From assembly GCA_019114755.1 (NCBI GenBank), contig DXEW01000004.1, forward strand, positions 1-64,000: a stretch of DNA of 64,000 nt, written 5' to 3'. Numbering within the stretch: position 1 is the stretch's first letter; each line of letters starts with the position of its first letter. Positions 17,518-26,298 of the stretch are shown here, piece by piece. The position numbers and the translations under genes were made by a program. The stretch comes from Candidatus Borkfalkia faecavium (GTDB lineage: Bacteria > Bacillota > Clostridia > Christensenellales > Borkfalkiaceae). The notes below the pieces were generated by a model. That model was given only the letters and a program-made list of their open reading frames with translations. It was not told the DNA's origin and made no database searches.

Positions 17518-18800
17518 TACAGTTTCCTCTCCTTGACGATCTTGCGGCCGAGGCGCACGCTCTGGGTGAGGTAGCGCTCCGCGGGGCAGACGTACGAACA
17601 GCAGCCGCAGGCGATGCACTGCGCCGCGCCGAAGCGCTTGGCGGCGGCATAGTCCTTCGCGAGCACGGCGGCGTCGATGAACACGGGCATCAGCCCCATC
17701 GGGCACGCCTGCACGCACCTGCCGCAGCCGATGCAGGCGGAAGCGGTGCGCGGGCGGCATTCGCCTTCTTCCAAAAATAACAGGGAAGACATGGTCTTGG
17801 ACGTGCACACTTTGAGCGAGAAGACCGCCTCGCCCATCATGGGCCCGCCCGAAACGATGCGGGCGCAGTCTTCCCTGCCGCCGCAAAAGTCCGCCACGGC
17901 GTGCAGCGGGGTGCCGTTCGGCACCCAAAAATTGCCGGGGCGGGCGCACGCCCCGCCCGAAACGGTCATCACGCGCTCGTAACAGGGGATGTTCTGCACG
18001 GCGGCGCGCTGCACCGCCAGCGCCGTGTGCACGTTGACCACGACCACGCCCGCGTCGGCGGGCAGGCCGCCTTCGGGCACCGTGCGGCCGCAGCAGCCGT
18101 AGATGAGCTGCTTTTCCGCCCCCTGCGGGTAGCGGGTGCGCAGCGGCTTGACGGAAATCCCTTCCCCGCACTGCCGCGCAAGGTGCGCGATCGCCTCCGG
18201 CTTGTTCTTTTCGATGCCGATGACGGCGCGCTCCGCCCCGCAGGCGAGCATGCACAGGCGGATGCCCTGCAAAAGTTCGCCCGTATATTCGAGCATGATG
18301 CGCTCGTCGCAGGTGATGTACGGCTCGCACTCGGCGGCGTTGACGACCAGCGTATCCACCCTGCCGCGCACGTTCAGCTTGGCGGCGGTGGGGAAGCCCG
18401 CGCCGCCCATGCCGACGATGCCCGCCTCTTCGATGCGCGCCAGCACGGCTTCGGGCGTAAAGGAAGCGAGGGGGGCAAGCGATACGCTCTCGTCGCTGCC
18501 GTCCCCTTCGATGAGGATATGATCTTGCTTTTTGCCGCCGGCGGTGATGTGCCGCACCACGCCCTTGACGGTGCCCGCGATCGGCGCATAGACGTTTGCA
18601 GACAGCCCTTCCGCCTTTTTCGCTACCAGCCGGCCGCGCAGGACGCGATCCCCCGCCGCCACCACGGGCAGCGCGGGCGCGCCGATGTGCTGCGACAGGG
18701 GCAGCCATACGGCAGGCGGGGCGGGCAAACGCCCGATAGGCGCGCCGCGGGTCAGCTGCTTGCAGCCGTCCGGGTGCACGCCTCCTCTGAAAATAGCCAT
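17517..18800 (-). CDS. rnfC: Rnf complex subunit C (NADH-binding, FMN and 4Fe-4S)
   Basis: A 427-residue peripheral subunit where NAD+ is reduced. The N-terminal GGVHP, the nucleotide/FMN-binding stretch GIVGMGGAGFPTAAKL (127-142), NAAECEPYITCDERIM, and two ferredoxin motifs, CIGCGRCVQACP (about 356) and CIACGCCSYVCP (about 395), are all in place. The ATG at 18800 is preceded by GGAGG. It is the first gene of rnfC-D-G-E-A-B. Confidence 0.97.
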   Translation of the reverse strand: MAIFRGGVHPDGCKQLTRGAPIGRLPAPPAVWLPLSQHIGAPALPVVAAGDRVLRGRLVAKKAEGLSANVYAPIAGTVKGVVRHITAGGKKQDHILIEGDGSDESVSLAPLASFTPEAVLARIEEAGIVGMGGAGFPTAAKLNVRGRVDTLVVNAAECEPYITCDERIMLEYTGELLQGIRLCMLACGAERAVIGIEKNKPEAIAHLARQCGEGISVKPLRTRYPQGAEKQLIYGCCGRTVPEGGLPADAGVVVVNVHTALAVQRAAVQNIPCYERVMTVSGGACARPGNFWVPNGTPLHAVADFCGGREDCARIVSGGPMMGEAVFSLKVCTSKTMSSLLFLEEGECRPRTASACIGCGRCVQACPMGLMPVFIDAAVLAKDYAAAKRFGAAQCIACGCCSYVCPAERYLTQSVRLGRKIVKERKL

Positions 18801-18881
18801 GAGTCCTCCAATGAAAGTGGGTATGCCCTGCCGCCTTCCCCTTGCGGGGAGCGCGCCCTTGCGCGGCGGGGGCTTTCCCTT

Positions 18882-18910
18882 ATTTTAACATATCCGCGCA
18901 CGGTTGTAAA
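18882..18910 (-). promoter_or_regulatory. rnf operon promoter
   Basis: On the minus strand: TTTACA (18905-18910), exactly 17 bp, TAAAAT (18882-18887). It lies 82 nt upstream of rnfC. The -35 lies inside a 43-bp sequence that is duplicated directly upstream. Confidence 0.8.
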
Positions 18911-18988
18911 CAATTTGGCAAAATTTTCACGCCGCGGGGCGGAAAGTTGTAAACAATTTGGCAAAATTTTCACGCCGCGGGGCGGAAA
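18903..18988 (-). repeat. Perfect 43-bp tandem duplication at the rnf promoter
   Basis: 18903-18945 and 18946-18988 are identical and abut. Each unit contains TTGTAAACAATTTGGCAAAA with the inverted half-sites TTGT/ACAA. Only the downstream copy has a -10 at the right distance. The rest of the gap to 19117 has no recognisable gene. Confidence 0.85.
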
Positions 18989-19117
18989 AAGGAAGGGAAA
19001 GGGGCGGGAAAAGAGCGGCCGCCCCCTTCCCGCCCCGTCTGCCGCCGCTTTTGCCGCAGCGCTTTGCCCCCTACCGCCGCTTTTGCCGCAGCGCCTTTGT
19101 CGCCGAACAAATACCCC

Positions 19118-19498
19118 TTACCGCTTCTTTTGACGCAGCGCCTTGACCCCGCCCGCGAACTGGTACAGCGACAGGACGCACAAAAACACGCCGAAGCCGA
19201 CGCGCAGCGCCTCCGCCGCCACCCCCTGCACCAGCCACGCCCCGAGGGCGGAAAGTACCGCCGCCGGCACGATCATCCACGGGGTGCCGCGGGCGTCGAG
19301 CAGGCCGTTTTTGGCGTGCACGCGCAGCGAAAACACCGCCATGGGCAGAAAGGCGAACAGGTTGACGGACTGCGCCAGATGCTGCGGCACCCCGCACAGC
19401 ACGGTGAGGATGGGGATGAGCACGGTGCCGCCGCCCATCCCCATGCCGCCCAGCAGCCCGCCCGCGGCGCCCGCCAGCAAATAGAGCAAAAATTTCAT
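19118..19498 (-). CDS. TauE/SafE (TSUP) transporter, C-terminal-type half
   Basis: A 126-residue membrane protein starting at the ATG at 19498 (site GGGAAAGGA). It has the TSUP signature LLGGMGMGGGTVLIPIL and four hydrophobic segments, which is half of a usual 240-260 residue transporter. The family exports sulfite, sulfoacetate or other anions. It pairs with the half gene at 19661-20023. The frame upstream of 19498 is open back to a single TAG ending that gene. Pairs of half-length TSUP genes are known in Bacillota, so it may be functional as a heterodimer. Confidence 0.75.
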   Translation of the reverse strand: MKFLLYLLAGAAGGLLGGMGMGGGTVLIPILTVLCGVPQHLAQSVNLFAFLPMAVFSLRVHAKNGLLDARGTPWMIVPAAVLSALGAWLVQGVAAEALRVGFGVFLCVLSLYQFAGGVKALRQKKR

Positions 19499-19660
19499 TT
19501 CCTTTCCCCCTGCCGAACGTAATTTCCCTTCCAAAAACATGCAAATCAATGCGGAAACGCCCGCCCGCGCCGAACGGCCCCGCGCCGCCCGCAGCCGCGC
19601 CGCCCACAGCAATCGCCGCTGCAGCGCCATGCGCGAAAGCCAACGCCGCAGCAGCCGCCG

Positions 19661-20023
19661 CTACAGCGCCATGCGCAGCCCCGCCGCGAACATGACGGCG
19701 GCGAACGCCATGGTGACGGCGGCGGGAGAGCAGACGTCCAGCAGCTGCGCCCCCGCCACGCCGCCCGCGAGCATGCCGAGGCTGACGGCGATGAACAGCT
19801 CCGCCTCGAAGTGCCCGCCCCACAGGTAGACGGCGGCGCTCACCAAACTGACGGGCAGGATGACGAGGATGGCCGTCGCGTGGGCGACCAGGGGCGGCTT
19901 GCCCCCCGCCGCAGTGAGCAGTGGCACCACCAGCATGCCGCCCCCGCCGCCAAAGATGCCGTTGACCGCGCCGACGGCGCAGCCCGCCGCCGCCATCAAA
20001 AAGTTTTGTTTGCCCCGCGCCAT
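19661..20023 (-). CDS. TauE/SafE (TSUP) transporter, N-terminal-type half
   Basis: A 120-residue membrane protein with the motif GAVNGIFGGGGGMLVVPLL and about four hydrophobic segments. It ends at a TAG codon (19663-19661). The sequence around this stop (ATGGCGCTGTAGCGGCG) is repeated 42 bp downstream with CAG in place of TAG. Because the second half lies in the same frame, the two could once have formed one 301-residue protein broken by this amber codon, or could be a natural pair. Confidence 0.75.
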   Translation of the reverse strand: MARGKQNFLMAAAGCAVGAVNGIFGGGGGMLVVPLLTAAGGKPPLVAHATAILVILPVSLVSAAVYLWGGHFEAELFIAVSLGMLAGGVAGAQLLDVCSPAAVTMAFAAVMFAAGLRMAL

Positions 20024-20131
20024 AGATTTCCATACTCCTTGTCCGAACGATTTTTTATGAAACAGTTTGCAAACAGTTTGCGCTTTCCCTTAAAAATAAT
20101 GAGATTTTCACCTTTTTTTTACCTTTATTGC

Positions 20132-20160
20132 TTGCATTTAGCGGGCGTTTATATTAAAAT
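20132..20160 (+). promoter_or_regulatory. Promoter of the large lipoprotein gene
   Basis: TTGCAT (20132-20137), 17 bp, TAAAAT (20155-20160), about 60 nt upstream of the start. Confidence 0.75.
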
Positions 20161-20218
20161 AGGATAGTACGATTTCAAACTCTTGCATTCTGCAAAGAAT
20201 CAATGAAAAAGGTGTTAT

Positions 20219-23200
20219 ATGGCTAAAAAGAACAAAACCAAAAGACAGAGATTTGCGGCGATACTGCTCTCGGCCTTGATGGCGGTGGCGGCGTCTTCCT
20301 TCGTACTGGCGGCTTGCTCGCAGACGGAGGACGATGACGACGACAAGACCAGCCCTTCGAGGACGGACACGCAGACGTTCGCAAACGCAAACTTTGAATA
20401 CTACGACGACAACGACGGCGCTTACCGCATCTGGACGCCGGAAAGCTGGACGAGCGGCACGGTCTCTAACCAGAACGGCGTCAGCTCCAGCTCTTCGGTG
20501 GCGCGCTCGGGCATCGTAGACACCTCGTTCGACTGGAGCGAGTTCGTGGACGCCTTCAACGACTACGAGTATTACTCGGAGCTGGACGAAGACGACCCCG
20601 AGCTGGAAGACGCCGAGTATTACACGGATATCGACAACGACTACGATATCCCCGGCTGGGACACGGCGGCGCTCGCCGTGGAGGACGACGGCGATGAGGA
20701 CGACGAAGACGCCGGCCCTTCCGACGAAGCGGTGAAGGCGGCGGCCAAGGCGCTCAACCCCGGCACGCACAACGTGGCTCCCGAAACGGAAGATACCGAC
20801 AACGGCACCGCCGTACTCATGCTGCACAACTACCGCACCAACGATATGGGCACGGCTTCGCAGTATTCCTCCTCTTCCATCACCCTTTCGGCGGGGACGG
20901 CGGCGAAGTTCTCCGTATGGGTCAAGACGGCCGACCTCACCTATAACGGCGGCAAGCCCGTAAACGGCAACCGCGGCGCCTTCATCCGCATCACCAACAC
21001 GGTGGGCGGCAGCGCGCAGGATCCCCTGATCGTCCGCAACATCGACACTTCGGACGTTTCGGCCAACAACGGCTGGGAACAGTACACCTTCTATCTGAAA
21101 GCGTCTTCGTACGCTTCCACCACCTTCACCGTCGTGCTCGGGCTCGGGCAGCAGACGGAAGGCACCGACACCAGCTATTTTGAATATGTGCAGGGCTACG
21201 CCTTCTTCGACGACCTGGTCTACGAAGAGCTGACGGCTGCGGAATATGACAGCATGACGCAGGGCATCCCCGCCTCGCAGAAGCTCACCCTCGACCTCTC
21301 GTACGGGGCAGACCTGAACAAGATCGACGCAGGTTCGGTGACGGACAACACCTTCGCCCTGGACCTCGACGATTTGGACGTGAACGGGGGCAGCGAGCTC
21401 TCCGTCGCCGACGCTTCCGTGGCGCAGACGCAGGACGAGCGCGGCAACACCTACACCTCTTACTTCGGCAGCCGTGCCGAGATCTCCGAGAGCGAGATCG
21501 AAAGCGACATCTCCCGTTCGGGCATCCGCACCGCCTCGCAGCTGCGCGGCAGCAGCTATGCGGCGCTCTCTTCCGACTTTGAGAAGTTTGACGAGCTGCC
21601 GTTCGGCGGCGCCAACGAAGACATCCTGCTCCTCTACAGCGGCAACGGTTCGCCCCTGACGGCGACGCTGCGCGCGGGCAGCGCGGACCCCGCCTTCACC
21701 CTCGGCGAAGACGAGTACATGTACCTCTCCTTCTGGGTGAAGACCTCCGACCTCGAAGGCGGCACGGGCGCCACGGTGACGCTGGTCGACGCCGATAAAA
21801 AGACGACGCTCGGCTCCATCGACACCACTTCCCTCGCCACCGTCGACCTCAAAGACGACGAGCGCGAGCTGGAAGACATCAACGACGGCTGGCAGCAGTG
21901 CTTCCTGTATCTCTCCAACACCTCTGAAAACGGCCCCGTCACCTTCTACCTGCAGTTCTCCTTCGGCGTGCGCACCATCAACGGCTCCGCGCTCTCCGAT
22001 TATATCCCCGGCTACGCGGCCTTCACGGGCTTCCGCTACGGCAGCATGACCGAGGAACAGTTCGGCCTCAAGACGACCGGCACCTACGCCGTGGAAGCGA
22101 GCCTGACGGGCGGCGTTTCCAACACGACCTACTCCTTCGACGACACCGCCTACACCCAGCCCGACAAGATCGAGTCCGACGTGGCGGATCCCCGCAATTA
22201 CAGCGGCGTGTTCGGCGGCACCACCTATGTGGGCGGCCAGGACCTGGGCACCGTCAACAGCCTGGAGACGGCCGGCCTTATCAACCGCGAATATGCTTCC
22301 AACTACAACGACACCGCCTGGATGGACTGCGTGCTCAGCTATGCGAACGCGCTGACCATGACGGAAGAGATCTGGGATGCCGTGTTCGGCAGAGACTGCC
22401 TGCAGCCCCTGCTCATCGCCAACACCGCGGCGCAGGCATACGGCTATGTGGCGAACGCCTCCTCTACCCTGGCTTCCTCTTCCTTCCGCACCGTGACCGT
22501 GCGCGTCAAGCTCAGCCCGGGCGCGACGGCGAACGTCTACCTCGTCGATACAGCTGAAAAAGAATTCGGCGAGCAGCAGTACACAGACACGGTCAACTAC
22601 TCCGCCGGCATCTCGTACCGCTACGATGACCGCGGCAACGTGATCAACCTCGACCCCAACGATCCCGATTACAGCTCCCGCACCAACACGGTGCTGTGGA
22701 AGCAGGAAAACGGCCTGTGGGCGCCCGCCGCGGACTACAGCGGAGACACCTACTACGCCAACCTCGCCAACTACCGCAGCGACGATGAGGGCAACCTGAT
22801 CGACGACGACGACAACATCGTCTACTACGCTTCGGATGAAGACGGCCTCTACTACAGATATTACGACGCAGACCGCGACAAATACAGCCTGCCCGTGCGC
22901 GACTTCACAGCTTCCGGCGAAGACCTGACGGGCGCCGTCCGCCAGCAGGCGACCGAAAAGGCGCTCTGCCGCACGGTGACCAACGACGGCAGCGGCATCT
23001 CCGATTGGATCTATGTCCGCTTCTTCCTCGCCACCGGCAACGAGAGCAAGAACTACCGCCTGGAAGTCTGGTCGGGCAGCCGCGACGGCGAGACCACCAA
23101 CCCCGCGAACAGCTTTGTCGCCTTTGACGTGGTCAGCTACAGCGATTTGACCGAAGACACCTTCACCAACATGCTCGATGCGCGCATGGAAGTGCTGGCG

Positions 23201-23857
23201 GAAGAGCTGGGCTATGCCGACACCGAAGAGCTGATGGATGCCTACAACGAGGATCCCGCAGCCTTCATCGACCGCAGCGGCACGCAGATGATCTCCTACC
23301 ACTTCTCGCTGTTCGACAGCGACCAGTACGCTTCGTACGACGCCGACTACACCGATTCGGACACCGACCCCTACGGCGAATACGACGCGAGCAGCTATTC
23401 CGACACGGTCGCCTACTTCTCCACCTCCTTCAAGGCGGAAGGCCGCACCTACTATGACACCTACGTCGACTTCGGCGCCAGCGAAGTGACCGTCTCCACC
23501 GTATCTTCCGACGATTCCAGCGAAGACGATACGACGGACGAGACCACCGAGTCCGAACAGAACGTATGGCTGCTCGTCTCCTCTATCCTGCTGGCTGCGG
23601 CGCTCATCGCCACGCTGGTCATCCTGCTCATCAAGCAGCTGCTTTCCAACATGAAGAAAAAGAAGGCAGACAAGGTCGCGCCCACCTACGACAGCAAGCG
23701 CAAGCGCTACATCCGCAAGCTGCGCCTGGAAGAGGCCGAGCACGACGAAAAGGCAGACGACGTGCTGCCCGGCGAAGAGGACGAGATCACCGAAGAGGAT
23801 ATCTACCGCGTAGACGGCGATACCCCTGCGGACGACGATCCGGATAAACAGAACTAA
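20219..23857 (+). CDS. Large surface lipoprotein with jelly-roll-like modules and C-terminal membrane anchor
   Basis: A 1212-residue acidic protein of unknown function. The N-terminus is a lipoprotein signal with the lipobox LAAC (C33), followed by a Asp/Glu-rich spacer. Three modules of carbohydrate-binding-module-like style follow. The first two share a SVWVKT/SFWVKTSDL strand and a NNGWEQYTFYL / NDGWQQCFLYL strand; all three end in FDDLVYEELTAAEYDSM, FTGFRYGSMTEEQFG or FDVVSYSDLTEDTF. A C-terminal helix (WLLVSSILLAAALIATLVILL) precedes a Lys-rich then acidic tail. It should be anchored at both ends, by lipid and by helix. A glycan-binding surface role is an inference. The ribosome site AAGGTG lies about 5 nt from the ATG. 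Confidence 0.8.
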   Translation: MAKKNKTKRQRFAAILLSALMAVAASSFVLAACSQTEDDDDDKTSPSRTDTQTFANANFEYYDDNDGAYRIWTPESWTSGTVSNQNGVSSSSSVARSGIVDTSFDWSEFVDAFNDYEYYSELDEDDPELEDAEYYTDIDNDYDIPGWDTAALAVEDDGDEDDEDAGPSDEAVKAAAKALNPGTHNVAPETEDTDNGTAVLMLHNYRTNDMGTASQYSSSSITLSAGTAAKFSVWVKTADLTYNGGKPVNGNRGAFIRITNTVGGSAQDPLIVRNIDTSDVSANNGWEQYTFYLKASSYASTTFTVVLGLGQQTEGTDTSYFEYVQGYAFFDDLVYEELTAAEYDSMTQGIPASQKLTLDLSYGADLNKIDAGSVTDNTFALDLDDLDVNGGSELSVADASVAQTQDERGNTYTSYFGSRAEISESEIESDISRSGIRTASQLRGSSYAALSSDFEKFDELPFGGANEDILLLYSGNGSPLTATLRAGSADPAFTLGEDEYMYLSFWVKTSDLEGGTGATVTLVDADKKTTLGSIDTTSLATVDLKDDERELEDINDGWQQCFLYLSNTSENGPVTFYLQFSFGVRTINGSALSDYIPGYAAFTGFRYGSMTEEQFGLKTTGTYAVEASLTGGVSNTTYSFDDTAYTQPDKIESDVADPRNYSGVFGGTTYVGGQDLGTVNSLETAGLINREYASNYNDTAWMDCVLSYANALTMTEEIWDAVFGRDCLQPLLIANTAAQAYGYVANASSTLASSSFRTVTVRVKLSPGATANVYLVDTAEKEFGEQQYTDTVNYSAGISYRYDDRGNVINLDPNDPDYSSRTNTVLWKQENGLWAPAADYSGDTYYANLANYRSDDEGNLIDDDDNIVYYASDEDGLYYRYYDADRDKYSLPVRDFTASGEDLTGAVRQQATEKALCRTVTNDGSGISDWIYVRFFLATGNESKNYRLEVWSGSRDGETTNPANSFVAFDVVSYSDLTEDTFTNMLDARMEVLAEELGYADTEELMDAYNEDPAAFIDRSGTQMISYHFSLFDSDQYASYDADYTDSDTDPYGEYDASSYSDTVAYFSTSFKAEGRTYYDTYVDFGASEVTVSTVSSDDSSEDDTTDETTESEQNVWLLVSSILLAAALIATLVILLIKQLLSNMKKKKADKVAPTYDSKRKRYIRKLRLEEAEHDEKADDVLPGEEDEITEEDIYRVDGDTPADDDPDKQN

Positions 23858-23877
23858 GGCGCCGCTTGGCGCACCGA

Positions 23878-23912
23878 AAGAGGCACAGCCGATGCTGTGC
23901 CTCTTGTTTTTT
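23878..23912 (+). terminator. Terminator of the large lipoprotein gene
   Basis: 12-bp perfect stem AAGAGGCACAGC/GCTGTGCCTCTT, then GTTTTTT, 20 nt after the stop. Confidence 0.92.
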
Positions 23913-23916
23913 ATAT

Positions 23917-24054
23917 ATTGGGAAGGACGCCTGCGCAAAGCGGCGAAAATGGCGCGGGCTGCGCCGTTCCCCTTTCCTCTTTATTATTTTGGGAAGGAGG
24001 CCGCGCAGAGCGGCAAAAATGGCACGGGCTGCGCCGTTCCCCTTCTTTTTACTA
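23917..24054 (+). repeat. Imperfect ~70-bp tandem repeat
   Basis: Two units (about 23917-23985 and 23987-24054) share TTGGGAAGGA at one end and CGGGCTGCGCCGTTCCCCTT further in. They lie between the lipoprotein terminator and the 3' end of bioY and have no coding potential. Confidence 0.7.
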
Positions 24055-24081
24055 TTTTGTAAATGTTTCCCGCCCGTACCG

Positions 24082-24618
24082 TCAGGCGATCAGCGGGCGA
24101 ACGCGCGCGGCGATGACGGCGGCGAGGACGCCGAGAAGGATGTCCTTACTGCCGGGGAGGAACACGCAGCCGACCAGCGTCGCCCACACGCCCACGTCGC
24201 TGTGCAGGTACAGCTCGGCAATGAGGAAGTAGTAGGCGGTGCCGATGAGGTAATCGACGGCGAGTCCCGCCAAGACAGCCGCCAGCAGCCGCAAAAAGCG
24301 CGGCTTATTCTCCTTCCCCGCGATCAGCCCCGACACGATGGCCGTGAGTACGAAACCGACGATATACCCGAAGGAGGGTTGCAGCACATATTGCAAACCG
24401 CCGCCCGAAGTGAACACGGGCAGCCCTACAAGCCCCAGTACGACATACGCGCCGACGGCAGCCGCCCCCCACCACGGGCCGAGCAGCAGCCCCGCCAGTA
24501 CGGCAAAGAACAGCTGAAAGGTGATGGGAACGAGCGGCACGGGAATGCGCAGGAACGCCCCCGCGATCATCAGCGCCGTAAACAGCCCGCACAGGGCCAG
24601 GTTTTTTGTGTTTGACAT
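24082..24618 (-). CDS. bioY: Biotin ECF transporter S component
   Basis: A 178-residue membrane protein with six helices. It has the BioY segments ALMIAGAFLRIPVPLVPITFQ near the N-terminus, GLVGLPVFTSGGG and QPSFGYIVGF. BioY binds biotin and works with the ECF energising module, which is not in this window. The ATG at 24618 follows GGAG. birA lies 0.6 kb upstream on the same strand. No BirA operator was found in front of bioY itself. Confidence 0.93.
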   Translation of the reverse strand: MSNTKNLALCGLFTALMIAGAFLRIPVPLVPITFQLFFAVLAGLLLGPWWGAAAVGAYVVLGLVGLPVFTSGGGLQYVLQPSFGYIVGFVLTAIVSGLIAGKENKPRFLRLLAAVLAGLAVDYLIGTAYYFLIAELYLHSDVGVWATLVGCVFLPGSKDILLGVLAAVIAARVRPLIA

Positions 24619-24639
24619 AAATAACTCCGGTAAATAGTT

Positions 24640-25022
24640 CACGAAAATCTCGGCGAGCTGACGCCTGCGATTTTCCGTGAGAAAGGGGGAAACCTGCCAT
24701 GCGCGCGGCGATGCCACGCGACCGCAGGATGACATAAAAGAAGACGAACACCCCTCTTCCGTCGGCTTCGCCGCCACCTTCCCCCAAGGGGGAAGGCAAG
24801 GGTAGAGCCGCGTTCGGAACGACTTTTGCGTTCTGTACAAAATCCCTCTGCTCGGTCGCTCGTTCCACTCGCTCCCGCGATCGGGATGACAAGGATGAGT
24901 TTTGTTTTCAGAGATCCTTCGGCTCGCTTCGCTCGCTCAGGATGACAGGAAAAAGAACAGGCACCCGCGCTGCTTACGCCGCGCGGGGTGGTCGGCAATT
25001 CTCCATCGCTCCTTAAACATCT
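24640..25022. repeat. Cluster of REP-like intergenic repeats
   Basis: No gene is supported here. The stretch holds short imperfect palindromes such as CTTCCCCCAAGGGGGAAG (24776-24794) and CGGCTCGCTTCGCTCGCTC. The motif GGATGACA occurs three times (about 24724, 24885 and 24940). It looks like accumulated extragenic palindromes of the type common in gut Clostridia. Confidence 0.5.
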
Positions 25023-25053
25023 GAAAAAGGCAAAACCACGCTTTTGCCTTTTT
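25023..25053. terminator. Bidirectional hairpin with A/T flanks
   Basis: AAAAAGGCAAAA/TTTTGCCTTTTT, 12-bp arms around CCACGC. It is the first good terminator downstream of birA, 180 bp beyond its stop. Confidence 0.75.
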
Positions 25054-25235
25054 CACCCTACAGCGGGGCGCTGCACGCGGAAAGAGTGAATTTGCGCGGC
25101 GTTTTCAACCCGGCCGTTTGAGCGGCAGACGCGAAAAAGACGAGGAAGGCGCGGCTCCGCAAGGGGCGCGTACACAGACGTACGTAACCCGCAGCGGAAC
25201 GCAAGCCTGACATAGTATTTTTCGATGTATGCCGT

Positions 25236-26204
25236 TCAAACACAGCGGATCGAGATCTCCCCCGAGCTCAGCCACTCCTCCTCTCCCCCCTCGTAGCGGA
25301 CGCGCAAGTGGCAGTCGTCGTCTAAATCGAGGGCGAGGGCGCGGCGGCGGCCGCGGGCGGAGACGACTTCGACCTCTCTGCCGATGGCAAGGCTGCGCCG
25401 CTTATATATGGCGAGGTGATCGCCGCGGTCTAAGGCGGGGTAATAGCCGCTAAAAGCGTCTAAAAAGGCGGCAGCGAGGCGGTTTTTGCCCTCTTCGACG
25501 GGGGCGGGGAGCAGCGCCCCGGCGATATCTGCAAGCGGCGGCGGAAAGCCCCCCTGCGGCTCGTAAAGGTTGATGCCCACGCCGAGCACGATATAGCGCA
25601 TGCTGTTGTTTTCAAAGCTATATGCGCCCTCGGTGAGGATGCCGCACACCTTTTTGCCGCCCGCGAACACGTCGTTCACCCACTTGATGCCGGCGGGAAC
25701 GCCCGTGACCGCCTCTACAGCCTCGCAGACGGCGACGGCCGCCGCCGTGGTCACCCGCACCGCCTGCGCCGCCGTGAGCTGCTGCGGGCGCAGCAGCAGG
25801 CTCATATACAGCCCCGTGCCTGCGGGGGAATAGAAGGAGCGCTCCAGCCTGCCCCTCCCCGCCGTCTGTTCGCCGGCGATGTACACCAGCCCCGCCGCTT
25901 CGCCCCGCTCGGCGCGCTCGCGCACGACGGCGTTGGTGGAAGAAGCGCAGGGCACCGCCTCGATGCGCAGCCCTTCCGCGTGCAGAAATTTTTTGACGCC
26001 CTCTGCCGAGAGCACGTCGCACCCTGCCGCCAGGCAATAGCCGCGCCCCTGCACCGCCTCAATGGCGTAGCCCTCTTTTTGCAGCGCCTTTGCCGCCTTC
26101 CACACCGCCGCGCGCGAAACGCCCAGGCGCTCGGCCACCTCTTCGCCCGAACGGTAGATGCCGCGCTCCTCTTCCAACAGCCGCAGCAGCTGCTCTTTGA
26201 CCAT
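25236..26204 (-). CDS. birA: Biotin-protein ligase and biotin repressor
   Basis: A 322-residue bifunctional protein. Residues 1-60 form a winged helix (EEVAERLGVSRAAVWKAAKAL); the ligase core shows STNAVVRE, GRGRLERSFYSPAGTGLYMS and KWVNDV; the C-terminal SH3-like domain ends the protein. It makes biotinyl-AMP and transfers biotin to carboxylases. The DNA-binding domain marks the repressor-type, group II BirA, and a matching operator overlaps its own promoter. Confidence 0.96.
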   Translation of the reverse strand: MVKEQLLRLLEEERGIYRSGEEVAERLGVSRAAVWKAAKALQKEGYAIEAVQGRGYCLAAGCDVLSAEGVKKFLHAEGLRIEAVPCASSTNAVVRERAERGEAAGLVYIAGEQTAGRGRLERSFYSPAGTGLYMSLLLRPQQLTAAQAVRVTTAAAVAVCEAVEAVTGVPAGIKWVNDVFAGGKKVCGILTEGAYSFENNSMRYIVLGVGINLYEPQGGFPPPLADIAGALLPAPVEEGKNRLAAAFLDAFSGYYPALDRGDHLAIYKRRSLAIGREVEVVSARGRRRALALDLDDDCHLRVRYEGGEEEWLSSGEISIRCV

Positions 26205-26229
26205 ATCCGCCTCCGATGATTTTTTCTAT

Positions 26230-26284
26230 ATTATAGTAGAAATGAAACAAATTGTCAACCGTAAATACATACGGCGGTTTACAG
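26230..26284 (-). promoter_or_regulatory. birA promoter with BirA operator
   Basis: On the minus strand there is a perfect TTGACA (26253-26258), 17 bp and a perfect TATAAT (26230-26235). The BirA-type palindrome TTGTCAACC (26252-26260), 15 bp, GGTTTACAG (26276-26284) overlaps the -35. Binding of BirA there should block transcription of birA. Confidence 0.85.
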
Positions 26285-26298
26285 CTTTTGAAAAGTTG

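Noticed and set aside
15706..18708. A 1000-codon frame suggesting an even longer RnfD
   Set aside because: The part upstream of 17517 is an out-of-frame shadow of rnfC. The ATG at 17517 overlaps the rnfC stop as is typical of this operon.
20138..23938. A 1266-codon open frame antisense to the large lipoprotein gene
   Set aside because: It mirrors the codon bias of the GC-rich real gene on the other strand, lacks a ribosome site, and its sequence is low-complexity Val/Gly/Arg. It has no family features.
25058..25243. A 61-codon open frame between bioY and birA
   Set aside because: No ribosome site, it overlaps the birA 3' end, and it lies in a region of REP-like palindromes. It may be a repeat rather than a gene.
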